Source of the DNA: an uncultured Sphingomonadales bacterium
GTDB lineage: Bacteria > Pseudomonadota > Alphaproteobacteria > Sphingomonadales > Sphingomonadaceae
Direction: 5' to 3'
Length of the DNA: 7,918 bases
NCBI GenBank assembly: GCA_903828025.1
Contig: CAIKKO010000321.1
Coordinates: 1 to 7,918 of the forward strand
The notes beneath the pieces are model-generated. The model saw only the letters and a program-made list of their open reading frames with translations, had not been told where the DNA came from and ran no database searches. The stretch's first letter is position 1; every line of letters begins with the position of its first letter. Of this stretch, positions 5,730-7,918 are shown piece after piece. Position numbers and translations under genes: made by a program.

Positions 5730-6311
5730 GTGAAACGTCTGGCAGTCTATTGCGGCTCGGGCTCACCGGCGGATGGCCGTTACGTTGCGCTGGCGCGCGA
5801 TGTCGGGCGCACGCTGGCCGAGGCCGGGATCGGCGTTGTCTATGGCGGCGGGCGGCTCGGCCTGATGGGCGCGCTGGCCGAGGGCGCGCTTGGCGCGGGC
5901 GGCGAGGTGATTGGCGTAATCCCGCAAGCGCTCGCCGATGCGGAAGTCGCTAATGCCGATTGCACGAGCCTGACGGTGGTCCAGACCATGCACCAGCGCA
6001 AGCAGGCCTTCATCGACTTGTCTGATGGGTTCCTGACGCTGCCCGGCGGGGTCGGCACGATGGACGAGCTTTGGGAAGCGGTCAGCTGGGCGCAGCTGGG
6101 CTATCACGCCAAGCCGGTCGGGCTGCTCAATGCCTTCGGGTTTTTCGATCACCTGCTGGCCTTCAACCGGCACATGGTCGAGATCGGGTTCGTGCGGCCG
6201 GTGCATGCCGGGATCATCCTCGCCGAACCTGATCTGGAGATTCTGCTGGCGCGGATGGCGGCGCATGTGCCCGCCACGCCGATCATCCGGATGACGGCAG
6301 TCCAGCTGTGA
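5730..6311 (+). CDS. LOG-family nucleoside 5'-monophosphate phosphoribohydrolase
   Basis: A 193-residue Rossmann-like protein of the LOG (Lonely Guy, TIGR00730) family. These enzymes split adenosine monophosphate or its N6-prenylated forms into the free base and ribose 5-phosphate, which in plants and some bacteria releases active cytokinins. YCGSG at residues 7-11, YGGGRLGLMG at 38-47, GGEVIGVIP at 57-65, MHQRK at 87-91 and the defining phosphate-binding motif PGGVGTMDE at 105-113 are all present, so the active site looks intact. Length is normal for the family. The start is GTG at 5730, seven bases after the crtI stop; AGGAAG at 5712-5717 is a rather distant ribosome binding site. crtB follows after 19 bases, so the gene lies inside the carotenoid operon. 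Older annotations call this family 'lysine decarboxylase', which is not supported. Family is confident; substrate and role in this operon are unknown. Confidence 0.93.
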   Translation: MKRLAVYCGSGSPADGRYVALARDVGRTLAEAGIGVVYGGGRLGLMGALAEGALGAGGEVIGVIPQALADAEVANADCTSLTVVQTMHQRKQAFIDLSDGFLTLPGGVGTMDELWEAVSWAQLGYHAKPVGLLNAFGFFDHLLAFNRHMVEIGFVRPVHAGIILAEPDLEILLARMAAHVPATPIIRMTAVQL

Positions 6312-6330
6312 CACCGGTGCGAAGACCCGC

Positions 6331-7305
6331 ATGAATCGTCTTCCCACGCACGCTGACCGGGCCGCTATCGTCGCCGCTGCGGGCGAAACCATCCGCAAAG
6401 GCTCCAAAAGCTTTGCCGCCGCGAGCCGCCTGTTTGACCGGACAACGCGCGAGCGGGTGTGGTTGCTCTATGCCTGGTGCCGCCGCTGCGACGATCTGGC
6501 CGACGCACAGGACCACGGCGGCGCGCTCGGCGATCAGGCAGGAGCAGACGAGCGGCTTGCCACGATCCGCACCAAGACCGCGCTAGCCTTCGCAGGCCTG
6601 CCCACGGGCGAACCGGCGTTCGATGCGCTGGGCGTGGTCGCGCGCGAAACCGGGCTGACACTGGCGATGGCCGATGCAGTGATCGAAGGCTTTGCGCTCG
6701 ATGCGGCGGACTGGCAGCCGCGCAGCGAGGCCGACATGATGCGCTATTGCTGGCATGTCGCGGGCGCGGTGGGCGTGATGATGGCGGTGGTCATGGGCAC
6801 CGACCCGCACGACGAGGACACGCTCGATCGGGCCTGCGATTTGGGCCTTGCATTCCAGCTCGCCAATATCGCGCGTGATGTCGCCGAGGATAACGCGGGC
6901 GGGCGCTGCTATCTGCCCGCCGAATGGCTGGCCGAAGCGGACTTGCCGCCCGGTGAGCAGATGAAACCGCCGCACCGCGCCGCGCTGGCCTCGGTCGTCG
7001 GGCGGCTTTGCGCTTTGGCGCAGGCGCATGAGAGCTCAGCGCGGATCGGCGCAAAGCGGCTCAAGCTGCGGCAGCGTTGGGCGATCCTGGCCGCAGCCGG
7101 GATCTACGGTGACATCGCGCGTGACGTGGCGCGGCGCGGCGCGAGGGCTTGGGACAGCCGCACGGTGGTGAGCGGCAAGCGCAAGCTGCTGTGGATCGGC
7201 CGCGCCGGACTGCAGGCGCTCGCCCCGGTGCCGGGCGCGTGCCGTAACGCGGCTGAGGGGCGGCGCTTTACCCGGCGGGACTTGATCGCGTTCGCCCGCG
7301 CTTGA
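6331..7305 (+). CDS. crtB: 15-cis-phytoene synthase CrtB
   Basis: A 324-residue squalene/phytoene synthase-type prenyltransferase. It joins two geranylgeranyl diphosphates head to head through prephytoene diphosphate to make phytoene, the first committed step of carotenoid synthesis. KGSKSFAAAS is at residues 23-32. The first Mg-diphosphate-binding motif is DDLAD (54-58) inside YAWCRRCDDLAD. The second is the RDVAED region (182-187) inside QLANIARDVAED, followed by GRCYLP (191-196), a trans-isoprenyl diphosphate synthase hallmark. All catalytic aspartates expected for the family are present. The length is typical to slightly long. The ATG at 6331 has only a weak GAAG at 6321-6324 as ribosome binding site, and translation may be helped by ribosomes ending at the LOG stop 19 bases upstream. 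crtB is the last carotenoid gene visible; no crtE, crtZ or crtW lies in the window. Confidence 0.96.
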   Translation: MNRLPTHADRAAIVAAAGETIRKGSKSFAAASRLFDRTTRERVWLLYAWCRRCDDLADAQDHGGALGDQAGADERLATIRTKTALAFAGLPTGEPAFDALGVVARETGLTLAMADAVIEGFALDAADWQPRSEADMMRYCWHVAGAVGVMMAVVMGTDPHDEDTLDRACDLGLAFQLANIARDVAEDNAGGRCYLPAEWLAEADLPPGEQMKPPHRAALASVVGRLCALAQAHESSARIGAKRLKLRQRWAILAAAGIYGDIARDVARRGARAWDSRTVVSGKRKLLWIGRAGLQALAPVPGACRNAAEGRRFTRRDLIAFARA

Positions 7306-7330
7306 CCGCTTCCTCCCATTTGGTTACATA
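7302..7330 (+). promoter_or_regulatory. Possible sigma-70 type promoter for hpd
   Basis: TTGACC (7302-7307, overlapping the crtB stop) and TACATA (7325-7330) are separated by 17 bases, the ideal spacing. The -35 matches five of six consensus bases; the -10 is weaker. The predicted start of transcription would fall near 7337, giving a short leader before the hpd ATG. The overlap of the -10 with a near-palindrome supports the reading of this spot as a controlled promoter. Confidence 0.4.
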
Positions 7331-7339
7331 CGAAACCAA
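7320..7339. promoter_or_regulatory. 20-bp near-palindrome, putative operator in front of hpd
   Basis: TTGGTTACATACGAAACCAA has exact 6-bp ends (TTGGTT/AACCAA) and further symmetric C, T, A and G positions inside, so 16 of 20 positions obey two-fold symmetry around a central TA. It overlaps the likely -10 of the hpd promoter, the classic place for a repressor. Size and form suit a MarR- or TetR-type dimer. No regulator gene is in the window, so the binding protein is unknown. Confidence 0.5.
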
Positions 7340-7342
7340 CTC

Positions 7343-7347
7343 GGGAG
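7343..7347 (+). promoter_or_regulatory. Ribosome binding site deciding the hpd start
   Basis: GGGAG ends six bases before the ATG at 7354. An in-frame ATG at 7348 directly follows the GGGAG and would be too close to use it, so 7354 is preferred. Confidence 0.65.
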
Positions 7348-7353
7348 ATGCTG

Positions 7354-7918
7354 ATGGCCGATCTGTTTGAAAATCCCCTCGGTCTGGATGGCTTCGAATT
7401 CGTCGAGTTCTGCGCACCCGTGCCCGGCGTGCTGGAGCCGGCTTTCACTGCGATGGGCTTCACCCGCGTCGCGCGGCACCGCTCCAAGGCGGTCGAGCTG
7501 TGGCGGCAAGGCGGGATCAATCTGATCGCCAACTACGAGCCGAAGAGCCCCGCCGCGTGGTTCGCCGCCGAACATGGGGCTTCGGCTTGCGGCATGGGCT
7601 TTCGCGTGCGCGACGCGCGGCTGGCTTATGACGAAGCGCTGGCGCGCGGGGCCGAACCGGTAGAGGTGCGCACCGGCCCGATGGAACTGCGCCTCCCCGC
7701 CATCCGCGGCATCGGCGGCTCGATCATCTATCTGATCGACCGTTACGATACGGGTGCGGGCGAACTGTCGATCTACGACATCGACTTCGTGTGGGAACCG
7801 GGCGCAGACCGCCATCCGGCGGGCGCGGGCCTCACGGTGATCGATCACCTCACCCACAATCTCTATGGCGGGCGCATGGCGCACTGGGCGGCGTTCTACG
7901 AGCGCATCTTCAACTTCC
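7354..7918 (+). CDS. hpd: 4-hydroxyphenylpyruvate dioxygenase (5' part; 3' end outside window)
   Basis: The first 188 codons of a non-heme Fe(II) dioxygenase that converts 4-hydroxyphenylpyruvate to homogentisate in tyrosine catabolism. The product begins MADLFENPLGLDGFEFVEF, the usual start of bacterial HPPD. The N-terminal vicinal-oxygen-chelate domain continues through YDIDFVWEPG and HPAGAGLTVIDHLTHN. H165 in that IDHLTHN motif corresponds to the first iron-binding histidine of the family; the other two ligands (His and Glu) lie beyond the window. HPPD is normally about 350-360 residues, so roughly half is present, and the visible half is intact. It follows crtB by 48 bases on the same strand with no terminator between, so read-through from the crt operon is possible, but a promoter and palindrome precede it. 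Homogentisate can go to fumarate plus acetoacetate or to brown pyomelanin; which happens here cannot be seen. Confidence 0.95.
   Translation, partial: MADLFENPLGLDGFEFVEFCAPVPGVLEPAFTAMGFTRVARHRSKAVELWRQGGINLIANYEPKSPAAWFAAEHGASACGMGFRVRDARLAYDEALARGAEPVEVRTGPMELRLPAIRGIGGSIIYLIDRYDTGAGELSIYDIDFVWEPGADRHPAGAGLTVIDHLTHNLYGGRMAHWAAFYERIFNF

Noticed and set aside
7348..7353. Alternative hpd start at the ATG at 7348
   Set aside because: It abuts the GGGAG ribosome binding site, leaving no spacer; the ATG at 7354 has proper spacing and matches the usual HPPD N-terminus.
7324..7884. Open frame on the - strand opposite hpd (about 186 codons)
   Set aside because: Shadow of hpd, which runs off the window end on the + strand with clear HPPD motifs.

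Overview
The window reads as ordinary chromosome of a GC-rich alphaproteobacterium, most likely a sphingomonad (Novosphingobium/Sphingomonas/Erythrobacter type). The grounds are the strong G/C preference at third codon positions, a proteobacterial crtY-crtI...crtB carotenoid cluster, a CYP153-like P450, an EtaA-like Baeyer-Villiger monooxygenase, and a short GC-rich intergenic palindrome of the kind common in these genomes. The order-level assignment is inferred from gene content, not from a marker gene.

Layout. (1) 2-838, + strand: 3' part of a CYP153-like cytochrome P450, cut by the window edge. (2) 839-1036: short convergent spacer with a perfect 11-bp hairpin that probably terminates transcription from both sides. 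(3) 1037-2551, - strand: complete FAD/NADPH monooxygenase of the EtaA/type I BVMO group, with a good ribosome binding site. (4) 2552-3023: 472-bp divergent intergenic region, the most structured non-coding stretch here. It holds an FNR/FixK-like palindrome, a long imperfect hairpin, two tandem GC-rich hairpins and three tandem copies of a 15-bp unit. (5) 3024-7305, + strand: tightly packed carotenoid operon crtY (lycopene beta-cyclase), crtI (phytoene desaturase), a LOG-family phosphoribohydrolase, and crtB (phytoene synthase). (6) 7306-7353: short spacer with a possible promoter overlapped by a 20-bp near-palindrome. (7) 7354-7918, + strand: 5' part of hpd (4-hydroxyphenylpyruvate dioxygenase), cut by the window end.

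How the genes work together. CrtB joins two geranylgeranyl diphosphates into phytoene, CrtI desaturates phytoene to lycopene, and CrtY cyclises both ends to beta-carotene. Precursor supply (crtE) and later hydroxylases or ketolases (crtZ, crtW, crtG) are not in the window. The LOG gene sits between crtI and crtB in the same reading direction with short gaps, so it is probably co-transcribed. Its substrate class (prenylated or plain adenosine monophosphate) touches the same isoprenoid precursor pool, but a functional link is only a guess. The P450 and BVMO are both oxygenases for hydrophobic substrates but are convergent, so they are not one operon. hpd belongs to tyrosine catabolism and seems to have its own control site.

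All protein-coding genes belong to known families. I see no CRISPR array, insertion sequence, phage gene or clear defence system. The least explained parts are the 2552-3023 control region, the LOG insertion in the crt operon, and the palindrome in front of hpd.
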